This document shows positions 8,566 through 16,468 of a DNA stretch of 64,000 nt, in pieces. The notes under the pieces are model-generated. The model was not told where the DNA came from. It saw nothing but the letters and a program-made list of their open reading frames with translations, and made no database searches. The translations under genes were made by a program, and so were the position numbers. The stretch is from Lachnospiraceae bacterium (GTDB lineage Bacteria; Bacillota; Clostridia; Lachnospirales; Lachnospiraceae): positions 18,928 to 82,927 of the forward strand of contig CAJTHM010000015.1 of NCBI GenBank assembly GCA_910576125.1. Reading direction: 5' to 3'. Numbering within the stretch: position 1 is the stretch's first letter; the number at the start of each line of letters is the position of its first letter.

Positions 8566-10065
8566 TCAAAATATCTTCTTCTCCTTATGCAGCATCCACG
8601 CGCATGCCGCTCCCACCGCCAGGCACACCGCACATACCGGCCAGTTTGTCAGGGCAGAAGTCACGGGGAGATAGCTCAGCACATAGGAAAGCACATTCGC
8701 CCCGATATGCACTGCCAGAGCCATCCGGAAATCTCCGAAATATTCATAGGCATACGCCATCAGATAGCCCAGCACCACCGCGTAGAGCGCCTGCACCGAA
8801 TTCCCATGGTAAAGGGCGAAGAAAACGGCGGACACCAGCATTGCGGCGGACAGTTTCATGTAGCGTCTGATACAATTGAATATGATTCCGCGGAACAGCA
8901 GTTCCTCCGCAACAGGTGTGATTAGGCCGAAACAGATCAGCCCAATGGGGAACCACGCCCCATACTGATTCTGCGCCACTTGGCTGTAGGCCTCCGAGCC
9001 GTCTATGACACCGGACAGCAGGAACAGCACATTCAGGCCGATTGCCAGGCCCGCGGTGGCTCCTGCCAGAAGCGCGTAATTCTTTGCAGGCTCTGCCTTG
9101 ATATGCAGAAGCTTCATATCCTCCGCGGTCTTTGCCAGCATCCTCTTCGCCATCTTTATGATGCAGAGCGCGCCGACCACATATCCAAAGGTAGAGACCA
9201 GCACCGCTCCGTTTCCGGTCAGGGTCTCCAGCTCTCCGCCGGCATTCCGCACGAACAGGAAGTCCCCGCCGGATATCCGGGCGCCGATATTTGCCAGAAT
9301 CACAACTCCAATATTCACGGCGATATTCCTTGCCAGGAAGAATATCAGGAAAGGAAGCACCATCTGCCAGATTCTCTGGGAGGCAGTGGCCTTCTCCGGC
9401 TTTTCCGTGCCGCGCAGCAGGAATTTCTGCAGTTCCTCCACGGAACGGACGATGTAATCGCACTTTGCGTCCCGCAGTTCTTCCATGCTGCCATAGCCGT
9501 ATGTAACGCCTACGCTCTCCACGCCCGCTTTCCTGGCGCCCTCCACGTCGAAGCTTCTGTCCCCGATCATGTACACCTTGCTCTTCTCCACAGGCCAGTT
9601 GCCGAAGAGCTGCTTCAGCGCCTCATTAATGACTTCTTCTTTCTGCACCCTGGTGCCGTCCATCTCGCTGCCCACTACAGCCTTGAAGTACTTGGCGATT
9701 CCGAAATGCTCCAGAATCCGCCGCACGAATTCCGTGGGCTTGCTGGAGGCCACTGCCATGAACATCCCCTGGGAATTCAGGGCATTCAGCATCTGGGGGA
9801 TGCCGTCGTAGAGCTTATTCTCGAAGATTCCCGTATCCCGGAAACGCTCCCTGTACTTCTCGATGGCCGCCTCCGCCCGGGCATCATCCATATCATAATA
9901 CTTCATGAAGCTGTCTTTCAAAGGAGGGCCGATAAAAGGCTCCAGCTTATCCAAATCAGGCTCCTCGATACCAAAAGAGGAAAGCGCGTACTGCACACAG
10001 GTGCAGATGCCCACCTTGGGGTCCGTCAATGTTCCGTCCAGGTCGAACAAAAGATATTTTTTCAT
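8566..10065 (-). CDS. HAD phosphatase fused to a CPBP intramembrane protease-like domain
   Basis: This is a 499-residue two-domain protein. Residues 1-215 are a Gph-like HAD hydrolase: LLFDLDGTLTD (nucleophile Asp), an alpha-helical cap, VASSKPTE (motif II), KSKVYMIGDRSFDVEGARKAG (motifs III-IV, Lys and Asp). Residues about 230-499 are polytopic with LLAGATAGLAIGLNVLFL, TPVAEELLFRGIIF, FALYHG and HIGANVLSY, the EExxxR and His motifs of CPBP (Abi/CAAX-protease-like) membrane proteins. The ATG directly follows the greA stop codon, so the two are co-transcribed and probably coupled. HAD substrates cannot be deduced; a small phosphorylated metabolite is usual. The fusion suggests signalling or cleavage at the membrane linked to phosphatase action, which is an inference. 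Confidence 0.85.
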   Translation of the reverse strand: MKKYLLFDLDGTLTDPKVGICTCVQYALSSFGIEEPDLDKLEPFIGPPLKDSFMKYYDMDDARAEAAIEKYRERFRDTGIFENKLYDGIPQMLNALNSQGMFMAVASSKPTEFVRRILEHFGIAKYFKAVVGSEMDGTRVQKEEVINEALKQLFGNWPVEKSKVYMIGDRSFDVEGARKAGVESVGVTYGYGSMEELRDAKCDYIVRSVEELQKFLLRGTEKPEKATASQRIWQMVLPFLIFFLARNIAVNIGVVILANIGARISGGDFLFVRNAGGELETLTGNGAVLVSTFGYVVGALCIIKMAKRMLAKTAEDMKLLHIKAEPAKNYALLAGATAGLAIGLNVLFLLSGVIDGSEAYSQVAQNQYGAWFPIGLICFGLITPVAEELLFRGIIFNCIRRYMKLSAAMLVSAVFFALYHGNSVQALYAVVLGYLMAYAYEYFGDFRMALAVHIGANVLSYVLSYLPVTSALTNWPVCAVCLAVGAACAWMLHKEKKIF

Positions 10066-10569
10066 TTAAAAACTCCTAATCCTGTCGCTGCCATCGTCAG
10101 CGGTATTTTCTATTTTGACAATCTTCACATCATAGCCGATTGTATTATTTACCTGCACATGGGCCGTCTCGCCCTCTTTCTTCCCAAGCAGCGCCTTGCC
10201 CAGAGGGCTCTCGTTGCTGATCAGATTCTCCAGGGAATTCCCCCGAACCGTGGTGACGATTTTATAAGTCTCCTCCAGCCCATCCTCCAGGAATTCCACT
10301 GTCACCGTGTTGTTTATGCCCACCTCGTCCTCGGCGGAATCCTCGGAGATGACCCTGGCGGTCTTGATCATCCTCTCCAGATAGCGGATGCGGCTCTCGT
10401 TCTGGTTCTTGAATCTCTTCGCCGCATAGTACTCGAAGTTCTCGCTCAGGTCTCCCTGTGCCCTGGCTTCTTTCACGTCCTCCAGGGCCTTAGGCCGCAC
10501 CACCAGCTTCCGGTGCTCAATCTCCTCTTCCATTTTTTTGATATCGCTTGGTGTCAATTGATCATACAT
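10066..10569 (-). CDS. greA: Transcript cleavage factor GreA
   Basis: This 167-residue GreA/GreB-family factor rescues backtracked RNA polymerase by inserting its coiled coil into the secondary channel. The N-terminal coiled coil has the acidic tip region ARAQGDLSENFEYYAAK (residues about 35-51), where the Asp and Glu residues coordinate the catalytic magnesium. The C-terminal FKBP-like domain includes NLISNESPLGKALLGKKEGE. It is immediately followed by the HAD-CPBP gene with no gap and lies 38 bp downstream of the mraY-like gene on the same strand, so the three may be co-transcribed. Length is slightly above the usual 158. Confidence 0.9.
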   Translation of the reverse strand: MYDQLTPSDIKKMEEEIEHRKLVVRPKALEDVKEARAQGDLSENFEYYAAKRFKNQNESRIRYLERMIKTARVISEDSAEDEVGINNTVTVEFLEDGLEETYKIVTTVRGNSLENLISNESPLGKALLGKKEGETAHVQVNNTIGYDVKIVKIENTADDGSDRIRSF

Positions 10570-10607
10570 CTCAAAAACTTACCTTTCCTGATTTGAATGC
10601 TTCTTAT

Positions 10608-11576
10608 TTATAATCCGATTCCGTATACTACAGCCACCGCCAGGATAATCTGGATGATGGCAAAGCGGAACACTGTCTGGGTATTGGACCAGCCCCACGC
10701 CTTGCGTGCCTGGTCGTGCAAAGGTGTACGTATCTTCGTCATGATGCGGATGTTGAACGCACGGATCAGCCCCACTTTTATCAGGCCCAGTCCTCCGTCC
10801 AGTATCAGCACCAGCGCAACGGGAATGTAAAGGACCGGGCTGCCTGTCTTCAATATAGCGATACTGATGAACAATCCCATGGCCCTGGAGCCCGCGTCAC
10901 CCATCAGCAGACGGCTGGGCGTGGCGTTGTACCACAGATATCCCAGGATACAGGCCGCGAAGAGCAGTATCAGATAGGAGAAATCCTGCCCTGTTCCCAG
11001 GGTCCTGTCCACCAGATAAATCGTCATGATGGTAATGATGGTCAGCGTCCCCGAAAGCCCGTCCACTCCGTCAGCGCAGTTAGTCACATTCACGGAGACC
11101 CATACCAGCACCACAATCAGAGCGCCGAACACTATCTTCGGGATGACCAGCTGCATATGATGGAACAGAGCCAGCTCAATGATGTTATCATTATAATGAA
11201 GGAAAGTCATGGCCACCAATATGGCCACGCACAAATCCAGAAGCCCTTTTTTCCATTCACCCCAGGGCTTCTCCGAGGCATCGTCCAGAAAACCCGTCAC
11301 CATGCATATGACAGTCAGAATCAGATAAATCACGAGCTCCGCCTTCATAGGCACGAAGAGAAGCGCCGATGCCACGAAGGCCAGCACGAAGATGATTCCC
11401 GCGCCCCTAGGCTTCCCGGCGGAAAGCTTTCCGTCATGGGCGAATTCCCGCCCCGCATCTTTCGGAAGATACTGACACAGCTTTGCCGTGGCGGTCACCG
11501 TGGCAAGGAACGCGAACAATATCCCGCCCAGAGCAAGCAAAGAGGAATAATCCCCGGAAATAATGTTCTGTAACAT
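10608..11576 (-). CDS. MraY-like phospho-sugar undecaprenyl transferase
   Basis: This is a 322-residue polytopic membrane protein of the polyprenyl-phosphate N-acetylhexosamine-1-phosphate transferase family (MraY/WecA). It would load a sugar phosphate onto undecaprenyl phosphate at the cytoplasmic face. It shows GKLSAGKPRGAG near the N-terminus, GFLDDASEKPWG (DD motif), NCADGVDGLSGTL, MGDAGSRAMG and a C-terminal LHDQARKAWGWSNTQTVFRF. MraY usually reads HHHxE at the last motif and N-L/T-DGLDG in the middle, so this may be a paralogue rather than the main cell-wall enzyme. The start is the ATG at 11576 behind GGGGG; upstream in-frame codons lack a binding site. About ten helices are present. 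It is near greA, not in a mur cluster. Confidence 0.75.
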   Translation of the reverse strand: MLQNIISGDYSSLLALGGILFAFLATVTATAKLCQYLPKDAGREFAHDGKLSAGKPRGAGIIFVLAFVASALLFVPMKAELVIYLILTVICMVTGFLDDASEKPWGEWKKGLLDLCVAILVAMTFLHYNDNIIELALFHHMQLVIPKIVFGALIVVLVWVSVNVTNCADGVDGLSGTLTIITIMTIYLVDRTLGTGQDFSYLILLFAACILGYLWYNATPSRLLMGDAGSRAMGLFISIAILKTGSPVLYIPVALVLILDGGLGLIKVGLIRAFNIRIMTKIRTPLHDQARKAWGWSNTQTVFRFAIIQIILAVAVVYGIGL

Positions 11577-11728
11577 ATAACCCCCATATAGATTCAATAT
11601 ATTTTTTAAGCGCCCATACGGCACCTTTATAAGCATGTACGAATAGTACGATTTTATCACAAAGCCCGGGCAAATGCAATCTGTTTCGCGCTGCGCCGCC
11701 CCGGACTTTTTTCCCTAAATCTTTCCAA

Positions 11729-11756
11729 CATATTTTCTTTGCCCGGGGTCATACTA
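11729..11756 (+). promoter_or_regulatory. Sigma-G/sigma-F-like forespore promoter of the spore protein gene
   Basis: CATAT at 11729-11733 and CATACTA at 11750-11756 are separated by 16 bp, matching the forespore consensus (GCATR and CATANTA). Small acid-soluble spore protein genes are classic sigma-G targets. The predicted start at about 11763 leaves a leader of about 105 nt. Confidence 0.65.
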
Positions 11757-11760
11757 AGAC

Positions 11761-11827
11761 CAAGATAAGTCGCAGCGAAACACTTATATCTGATCTTCAG
11801 GATAGGTGCGGAGCGGCACTTATCTTG
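11761..11827 (+). other. Structured 5' leader of the spore protein gene
   Basis: CAAGATAAGT at 11761-11770 is the exact reverse complement of ACTTATCTTG at 11818-11827. Between them, GATAGGTGC pairs with GGCACTTATC to form an inner hairpin, and AAGATAAGT can alternatively pair with ACTTATAT. The leader can thus fold into a long stem or two competing hairpins ending 27 bases before the ribosome binding site. A role in mRNA stability or timing is an inference. Confidence 0.5.
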
Positions 11828-11868
11828 AAGATAGATAAACGAAATATAAAGTATTGGAGGTGAAAAAG

Positions 11869-12069
11869 ATGTCCGGAAACAGAACGAATAAAGTAGAGGT
11901 ACCTGAAGCTAAGGCAGCTATGGATCGTTTCAAGACCGAGGTTGCGTCTGAGCTGGGTGTGAACCTGAAAGAGGGCTACAACGGTGACTTGACTTCCCGT
12001 GAGGCCGGTTCTATCGGCGGCGAGATGGTTCGCCGTATGATCAAGAAGCAGGAAGAGCAGATGAAATAA
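11869..12069 (+). CDS. Alpha/beta-type small acid-soluble spore protein
   Basis: This 66-residue protein coats and protects spore DNA and serves as an amino acid store at germination. The hallmark block NLKEGYNGDLTSREAGSIGGE is followed by MVRRMIKKQEE, and the conserved N-terminal helix includes PEAKAAMDRFKTEVASELGV. The GPR protease site lies in the TEVASELG region. The start is ATG at 11869, seven bases after GGAGG; a TTG at 11854 overlaps the binding site and is not used. It is monocistronic, with a forespore promoter upstream and a hairpin terminator downstream. Its presence is the best evidence that the organism sporulates. Confidence 0.95.
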   Translation: MSGNRTNKVEVPEAKAAMDRFKTEVASELGVNLKEGYNGDLTSREAGSIGGEMVRRMIKKQEEQMK

Positions 12070-12170
12070 GGCTTCCCTGACTGACAGAGAATATTCTTAA
12101 GCTGCCGCAGAAAGGTATGCGTGCGCCGGTAACGCGCATGCGTGCTTAGATGCAGGCGCTTAGAGACAAG

Positions 12171-12217
12171 AGGCTGCCATGGCAATGATTGAAAATCAAA
12201 GCCGTGGCAGCCTTCTA
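12171..12217. terminator. Bidirectional hairpin between the spore gene and the aldolase gene
   Basis: AGGCTGCCATGGC (12171-12183) pairs with GCCGTGGCAGCCT (12201-12213) with one mismatch, around an A/T-rich loop. It is flanked by TTCTATTA on one side and lies between two convergent genes, so it could end both transcripts. Confidence 0.65.
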
Positions 12218-12241
12218 TTATGTTCCTGTCTCTTTCGCGGT

Positions 12242-12895
12242 TCACTCGCCGAATACAGCCTTGTAGTCCGCCTGGAACTTGGCGATGCCGGCGTCTGTCA
12301 GGGGATGCTTCACCATCTGCTCGATCACGCCGTAAGGCACTGTGGCGATATCAGCGCCTGCCAGCGCGCAGTCGGTCACATGGACCGGGTTGCGGACGCT
12401 TGCCGCGATGATTTCAGTCTCTAAATCAGTCACGGAAAAGATGTCGGAAATCTCACGGATCAAATCCACGCCCCTCTGGCTGATGTCATCCAGACGCCCC
12501 AGGAAAGGAGACACGAAAGCCGCGCCCGCCCTGGCTGCCAGCAGCGCCTGATTGGCCGTGAAAATCAATGTCACGTTCACCTTGATGCCCTCGGCGGAAA
12601 GCGCCTTGCAGGCCTTTAAGCCCTCCACTGTCATGGGAATCTTTACCACCATGTTGGGATGAATCGCGGCGATTTCTCTGCCCTCTTTAATCATGCCCTC
12701 CGCATCCGTGGTGGTGGCCTTCACCTCGCCGCTGATCGGGCCGTCCACGATGGAGGCGATTTCCGCGATGACCTCCTCGAATACTCTGCCTTCCTTTGCA
12801 ATCAGGGAAGGATTGGTGGTTACGCCGCAGATGACACCCATGTCATTTGCTTTCCTGATATCCTCTACTTTTGCGGTGTCAATGAAAAAACGCAT
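12242..12895 (-). CDS. fsa: Fructose-6-phosphate aldolase / transaldolase-like protein
   Basis: This 217-residue class I aldolase belongs to the small transaldolase subfamily (FSA/TalC). It should interconvert fructose 6-phosphate with dihydroxyacetone and glyceraldehyde 3-phosphate, or act as transaldolase in the pentose phosphate pathway. It begins MRFFIDTA; GVTTNPSLIAKEG is the family signature, VVKIPMT carries the Schiff-base Lys (about residue 84), and NVTLIFTANQALLAA and YVSP-like FVSPFLGRLDD follow. GGAG lies 8 bases before the ATG. It appears monocistronic and converges on the spore protein gene. Aldolase versus transaldolase activity cannot be told from sequence alone. Confidence 0.9.
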   Translation of the reverse strand: MRFFIDTAKVEDIRKANDMGVICGVTTNPSLIAKEGRVFEEVIAEIASIVDGPISGEVKATTTDAEGMIKEGREIAAIHPNMVVKIPMTVEGLKACKALSAEGIKVNVTLIFTANQALLAARAGAAFVSPFLGRLDDISQRGVDLIREISDIFSVTDLETEIIAASVRNPVHVTDCALAGADIATVPYGVIEQMVKHPLTDAGIAKFQADYKAVFGE

Positions 12896-12996
12896 CGTTG
12901 AATCTCCTTTCTTTTGTCTTCCATTTCATTATAAACGCTATGGATGGATTCTTCAACTATAATCTGTGGGTTGCTTTGCTTTCGGCTTCATGATAA

Positions 12997-13224
12997 AATA
13001 TTGACGCAGGAAGGCACTGCTGTAAAGTCAATCCGGCCATATCCCAAAACGATATGTCTACTTTCAGGACCAAAGACGACATCCTGACGCCCCTGATGCG
13101 CCCATGCTATCTGACCTATGACAGGAAGTCCGGTGAAGCATTTATCCTCAATCAGGAAATCGTTCAGGAATTCCTGCGATTGTGCAAGACCGGAGGATGG
13201 GACGGGCTGATGCAAGCAACATAA
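12997..13224 (+). pseudogene. C-terminal remnant of an AAA-ATPase-like (PF09820-type) protein
   Basis: The plus strand has an open frame of 75 codons with no proper start: CCKVNPAISQNDMSTFRTKDD, then ILTPLMRPCYLTYDRKSGEAF and ILNQEIVQEFLRL, ending GGWDGLMQAT. This matches the region after the ATPase domain in the AAA-ATPase-like/PD-(D/E)XK proteins that are amplified in gut Clostridia, where the usual text is close to N-D-M-x-x-F-x-x-x-D-D-V-L-T-x-L-x-x-L-G-Y-L-x-Y-D. The ATPase part and the nuclease part are both missing. The Gly-Tyr to Pro-Cys-Tyr change suggests decay. It ends 24 bp before the MgtC start. Assignment is by eye. Confidence 0.6.
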
Positions 13225-13247
13225 AAGCCAGTTATGGGGGTATACAA

Positions 13248-13943
13248 ATGGAATATGGACAATACATGTGGCTATATGAACTCAACTTTTTATCCGTATT
13301 TATCCGGCTCTTTCTCGCTATGCTCTTCGGCGGCATCCTTGGCTATGGCAGAGAGAAAAAGCATCTTCCGGCAGGTTTTCGGACCTATATGATTGTCTGC
13401 CTGGGCTCGGCTCTCGCCATGATGGCAGGCATCTATGTGACAGAGACCACCGGCAGCGCCGATGCCAGCCGAATCGGCGCTCAGGTAGTCAGCGGCATCA
13501 GCTTCCTGGGCGCGGGGACCATACTGGTCACCAGGCAGAATCAGGTAAAAGGGCTGACCACTGCTGCCGGGCTGTGGGCCGTGGCCTGTATCGGGCTGGC
13601 CCTGGGCGCAGGCTTCTACTCCGGCGCGATTATCTGTTTTGCCGCGCTATGGGTTTCCATCCAGATTTTGCGTTTCGTGGACAAGCGGCTCCAGACCCAT
13701 TCCAAGACGGTCTCCATTTATATAGAATTCACGAAACTCGCAGATTTAAGCGCTTTCATGACTTTCGCGAACACCCAGCACTGCATCATCAACAATCTGG
13801 AAATGAATCGGTCAAATCCCACGAATCCCAACGGTTCCGTCTCAGCGACCATGACTCTGCATTTCGCGGAGGTGACGGCGTATACGCAGATTGTGGAAAC
13901 TTATGGGGCTTTGGACGGGGTTGTCACGATGAAAGCGATTTAG
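13248..13943 (+). CDS. MgtC/SapB family membrane protein
   Basis: This is a 231-residue protein. Its N-terminal half (residues about 10-145) has four or five membrane helices with the family signature FIRLFLAMLFGGILGYGRE (Arg-Glu at the end of helix 1), AGFRTYMIVCLGSALAM and VVSGISFLGAGTILV followed by KGLTTAAGLWAVACIGLALG. The C-terminal soluble part (about 160-231) is ACT-like. The family is linked to magnesium limitation, acid survival and ATP synthase control in pathogens, but in gut Clostridia the role is unknown. The ATG at 13248 follows GGGGG by seven bases. Its 3' end overlaps the convergent kinase gene by 20 bp. Confidence 0.85.
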   Translation: MEYGQYMWLYELNFLSVFIRLFLAMLFGGILGYGREKKHLPAGFRTYMIVCLGSALAMMAGIYVTETTGSADASRIGAQVVSGISFLGAGTILVTRQNQVKGLTTAAGLWAVACIGLALGAGFYSGAIICFAALWVSIQILRFVDKRLQTHSKTVSIYIEFTKLADLSAFMTFANTQHCIINNLEMNRSNPTNPNGSVSATMTLHFAEVTAYTQIVETYGALDGVVTMKAI

Positions 13944-14811
13944 CCGCCAACGCCTGCATGACCTCTTTCATATCCGCGATCCGCTTTCCCACCTCTTTTT
14001 CCGTACAAGATGCCAGTACGCGCCGCAGCCTCCTCTCCATCCGTTGCTCCTGAAATGGCCTCCGGCGCAATCCGGCTTTCTGCAGACCTGTCCGTTTCCG
14101 CCTGCAGGCGGGCATCATCCCGTGCCAGCCTGTCATTGCCGGCCCATCGGCAGGATACTTCCGGCCGCCCTGTTTCCCCTCCCCAAGCATGGCCTCCAAA
14201 GTCTTCCCCAACCCATACACATCACATGCTGCCGTCAGACAACCGCCTGCCTGCAGCTGCTCCGGCGCGGCAAAGCCCGGCGACCCGGCCCGGGAAGTCA
14301 CCTCCTCCGCCATGGAGCAGACGCAGCCCAGGTCAATCAGCCTGACCCGGCCGTCCTGCATGACGATGATATTGGCAGGCTTGACATCCCGGAATAAAAA
14401 TCTCTCCGGCAGCTGATGAAGATACCAAAGTCCATCTGCCAGCATCAGTCCCATGCGCACAGTCTGCCCAGCCGAAAAACGCCGCCGCTTCAGCACTTCC
14501 TCCAGGCTATAGCCCTCCACATACTCCCGAAGCAGCAGCCCGAGCCCTGCCTCCCGCACAAACGCAGTAAATCCGGGATAAATCGGATGCCGCAGCCCCT
14601 CCAGAATCCTGGCCTCCCGCTCCAGCATCTCCACCTGTGAACTGACTTTACAGGCATATCGCTTACCATCCGCAATATCCTCCACGCAGTACACGTCCGA
14701 AAATGTCCCTGTTCCCAGCAGCCTTCGCCGGACATATCCCCGCCCGGCGAGCACTGCCCTGTCCAGATATTTCTCTTTTCCTCTCCGTTCCAGTCTGTCA
14801 TATTCTATCAT
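13924..14811 (-). CDS. Soluble Hanks-type serine/threonine kinase with altered motifs
   Basis: This is a roughly 295-residue protein kinase-like protein: Gly loop LLGTGTFSDVY, ACKVSS (ATP-binding Lys), LEREARIL (paired Glu), FRDVKPANIIV (catalytic loop, with Phe where His is usual in HRD), LIDLGCV (DLG instead of DFG) and GFAAPEQL. The key catalytic Asp, Asn and metal-binding Asp are kept, so activity is possible. It has no membrane segment or PASTA repeats, so it is not PrkC/Stk1. The C-terminal 90 residues are basic and unassigned. The ATG at 14811 (MIEYDRLERRG) has AAAGGG 9 bases upstream; TTG at 14844 is the longest alternative. It converges on mgtC with a 20 bp overlap. The substrate is unknown. 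Confidence 0.8.
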   Translation of the reverse strand: MIEYDRLERRGKEKYLDRAVLAGRGYVRRRLLGTGTFSDVYCVEDIADGKRYACKVSSQVEMLEREARILEGLRHPIYPGFTAFVREAGLGLLLREYVEGYSLEEVLKRRRFSAGQTVRMGLMLADGLWYLHQLPERFLFRDVKPANIIVMQDGRVRLIDLGCVCSMAEEVTSRAGSPGFAAPEQLQAGGCLTAACDVYGLGKTLEAMLGEGKQGGRKYPADGPAMTGWHGMMPACRRKRTGLQKAGLRRRPFQEQRMERRLRRVLASCTEKEVGKRIADMKEVMQALAAKSLSS

Positions 14812-15297
14812 CCATACCAGCCCTTTCATCCTACTTCTGCGCAAAAACCGGGCTGCCCCAGCCTCTCCTCCGCAGATGTACTCTTATCAAGCTACTATAC
14901 AGCACAGAGAATCCTAATAAAAACTAACCCTCTCCGTCCGAAAACGTCCCGCGGAAGACACCACCTGCGCAAAAAGGCGGCAGCAAATTCCATGAAATCG
15001 CTTTCCATACAAAACAGCGCATATATACTAAAAAACATGAGAAATAATACGAAATTATAGATTAAAATCACTGATTAAACATCATTCAGAAAATCTCGAA
15101 CAAATCAGATTCATTTCAGATAAACTCATTCCAGATAAACTCATTCCAGCTAAATTCATTCCAGCCAAAAGCCACTGCCGCTATGCCTCCAAATCCGCCG
15201 CCGGGGCATCAGCGCCAACGGAAAACTGGTTCCGTCAGCCCTGCGATACCCGCAGCAGCAAAATTCTGTCAGCAGAATCAATACAATATGGCCTGAC
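14812..15297. other. AT-rich intergenic stretch with short tandem repeats
   Basis: No convincing gene is visible in these 486 bases. The part from 14990 to 15170 is strongly AT-rich. It contains a 15 bp tandem repeat (listed separately) and, near the rseP side, two small hairpins: CTGCG-CGCAG at 15241-15255 and ATTCTGTCAGCAGAAT at 15263-15278. The second, read on the minus strand, is followed by TTTTG and may end rseP transcription. Confidence 0.5.
15111..15170. repeat. Four tandem copies of a 15 bp repeat
   Basis: The unit TCATTCCAGATAAAC is present at 15126-15140, with close variants at 15111-15125 (one change, TTC for TCC), 15141-15155 and 15156-15170 (two to five changes). Copies abut exactly. 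No coding frame crosses them. Confidence 0.8.
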
Positions 15298-16365
15298 TCA
15301 TTTCATAAAAATATTAGACAAATCATTGAAGAATATCACCACCATCAGCACCATGAAGAACATCAGCCCCACGAAATGGACCATGCCCTCTTTCTCCGGC
15401 GGCACCGGCTTGCCCCGGATGACTTCCACCAGCAGGAACACCAGCCTGCCTCCGTCCAAAGCAGGCACCGGGAGGAGGTTCAGTATCCCCAGGTTCACCG
15501 ACAGCATCAGCATGATATTCAACATGCTCAGCAGTACGCTCTGCCACCCGTACTCCTTGGCCGTATCATAGGTCTTCCCCACCACGTTCACCGCGATGCC
15601 CACAGGCCCCGCCACGTCCTGGCGGCTGACCCGGCCCCGGAACATCATCCCCAGGCTCTTGTAGGTGGCCTTCACGGAATAGCGCATCTCATACCAGGCA
15701 TATTTGAAAGTCTCCACGCCTTTCGGCTCCACGAAATCGGCATTCACTACGCCCAGCAGATAAAGTCCTGACGCTTCATCGTACTGCGGCGTCACCATGG
15801 CCGTGTACCGGCTGCCGTCCCGCTCATAGACCACCTCCACGTCACCGCCGGAATAAGAGGCCTGCATGTAAAGCGAGATCTCCTGGTACAGCCCCAGCTT
15901 TTCTCCATTGATGGAGATGATTCTGTCCCCGTCCCGAAGACCTGCGGCCTCCGCACCGCCGCCCTCTGCCACCTGGGAGGCGACGGGGTCACGGATTGCG
16001 ATGATTCCATTCATATTCACCATGACAAAGGCGATGACGAATGCAAGAATGAAATTAAAAATCGGCCCTGCCGCCACCGTGGAAATCCTGGCCCAGACGC
16101 TGGCATTCAGGAAAGAGCCCTCACTCTGCTCCCCCTCTTTCGTCATCAGCCCGTCCTCTCCCTCGAACATGCAGGCACCGCCGATGGGAAAGAGCTTCAG
16201 CGAATATTTCGTCCCTTTCTTTTGAAAAGAGCAGAGCGCAGGCCCCATGCCCACCGCAAACTCCACCACATGGATGCCGTTCGCCTTGGCCAACAGGAAA
16301 TGTCCGAATTCATGGGCAATGACCACCACCCCGAATATCACAATGAACCAGATTAAAGTCATCAT
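15298..16365 (-). CDS. rseP: Site-2 membrane metalloprotease RseP
   Basis: This 355-residue zinc protease cuts membrane-embedded substrates such as anti-sigma factors and leftover signal peptides. HEFGH (residues about 18-22) in the first helix supplies zinc ligands and the catalytic Glu, and LLPVPALDGGRL near residue 305 supplies the third ligand Asp. A PDZ domain lies at about 125-195 (GLRDGDRIISINGEKL). Four membrane helices are seen. It is the last gene of the pyrH-frr-uppS-cdsA-dxr-rseP series, about 100 bp after dxr. GGGAGG precedes the ATG by about 12 bases; a second ATG follows at once. Confidence 0.92.
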   Translation of the reverse strand: MMTLIWFIVIFGVVVIAHEFGHFLLAKANGIHVVEFAVGMGPALCSFQKKGTKYSLKLFPIGGACMFEGEDGLMTKEGEQSEGSFLNASVWARISTVAAGPIFNFILAFVIAFVMVNMNGIIAIRDPVASQVAEGGGAEAAGLRDGDRIISINGEKLGLYQEISLYMQASYSGGDVEVVYERDGSRYTAMVTPQYDEASGLYLLGVVNADFVEPKGVETFKYAWYEMRYSVKATYKSLGMMFRGRVSRQDVAGPVGIAVNVVGKTYDTAKEYGWQSVLLSMLNIMLMLSVNLGILNLLPVPALDGGRLVFLLVEVIRGKPVPPEKEGMVHFVGLMFFMVLMVVIFFNDLSNIFMK

Positions 16366-16468
16366 TTATCTGTCAATCCTCCCTAAAACATACTGCGATT
16401 CTGCCGGCCTGCAAAACAGGCAAGGCAGTTCATCTGTGCCGCGCGGTCTTGCGCAGGCCAGACCGGAG

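Noticed and set aside
8980..10596. 538-codon plus-strand frame opposite the HAD-CPBP and greA genes
   Set aside because: It is the antisense shadow of two well-conserved genes, has no family motif and is rich in His/Gln/Leu from reverse-read GC-rich codons.
12988..13215. 75-codon minus-strand frame before mgtC
   Set aside because: It is opposite the AAA-ATPase-like remnant, whose plus-strand translation matches a known family far better.
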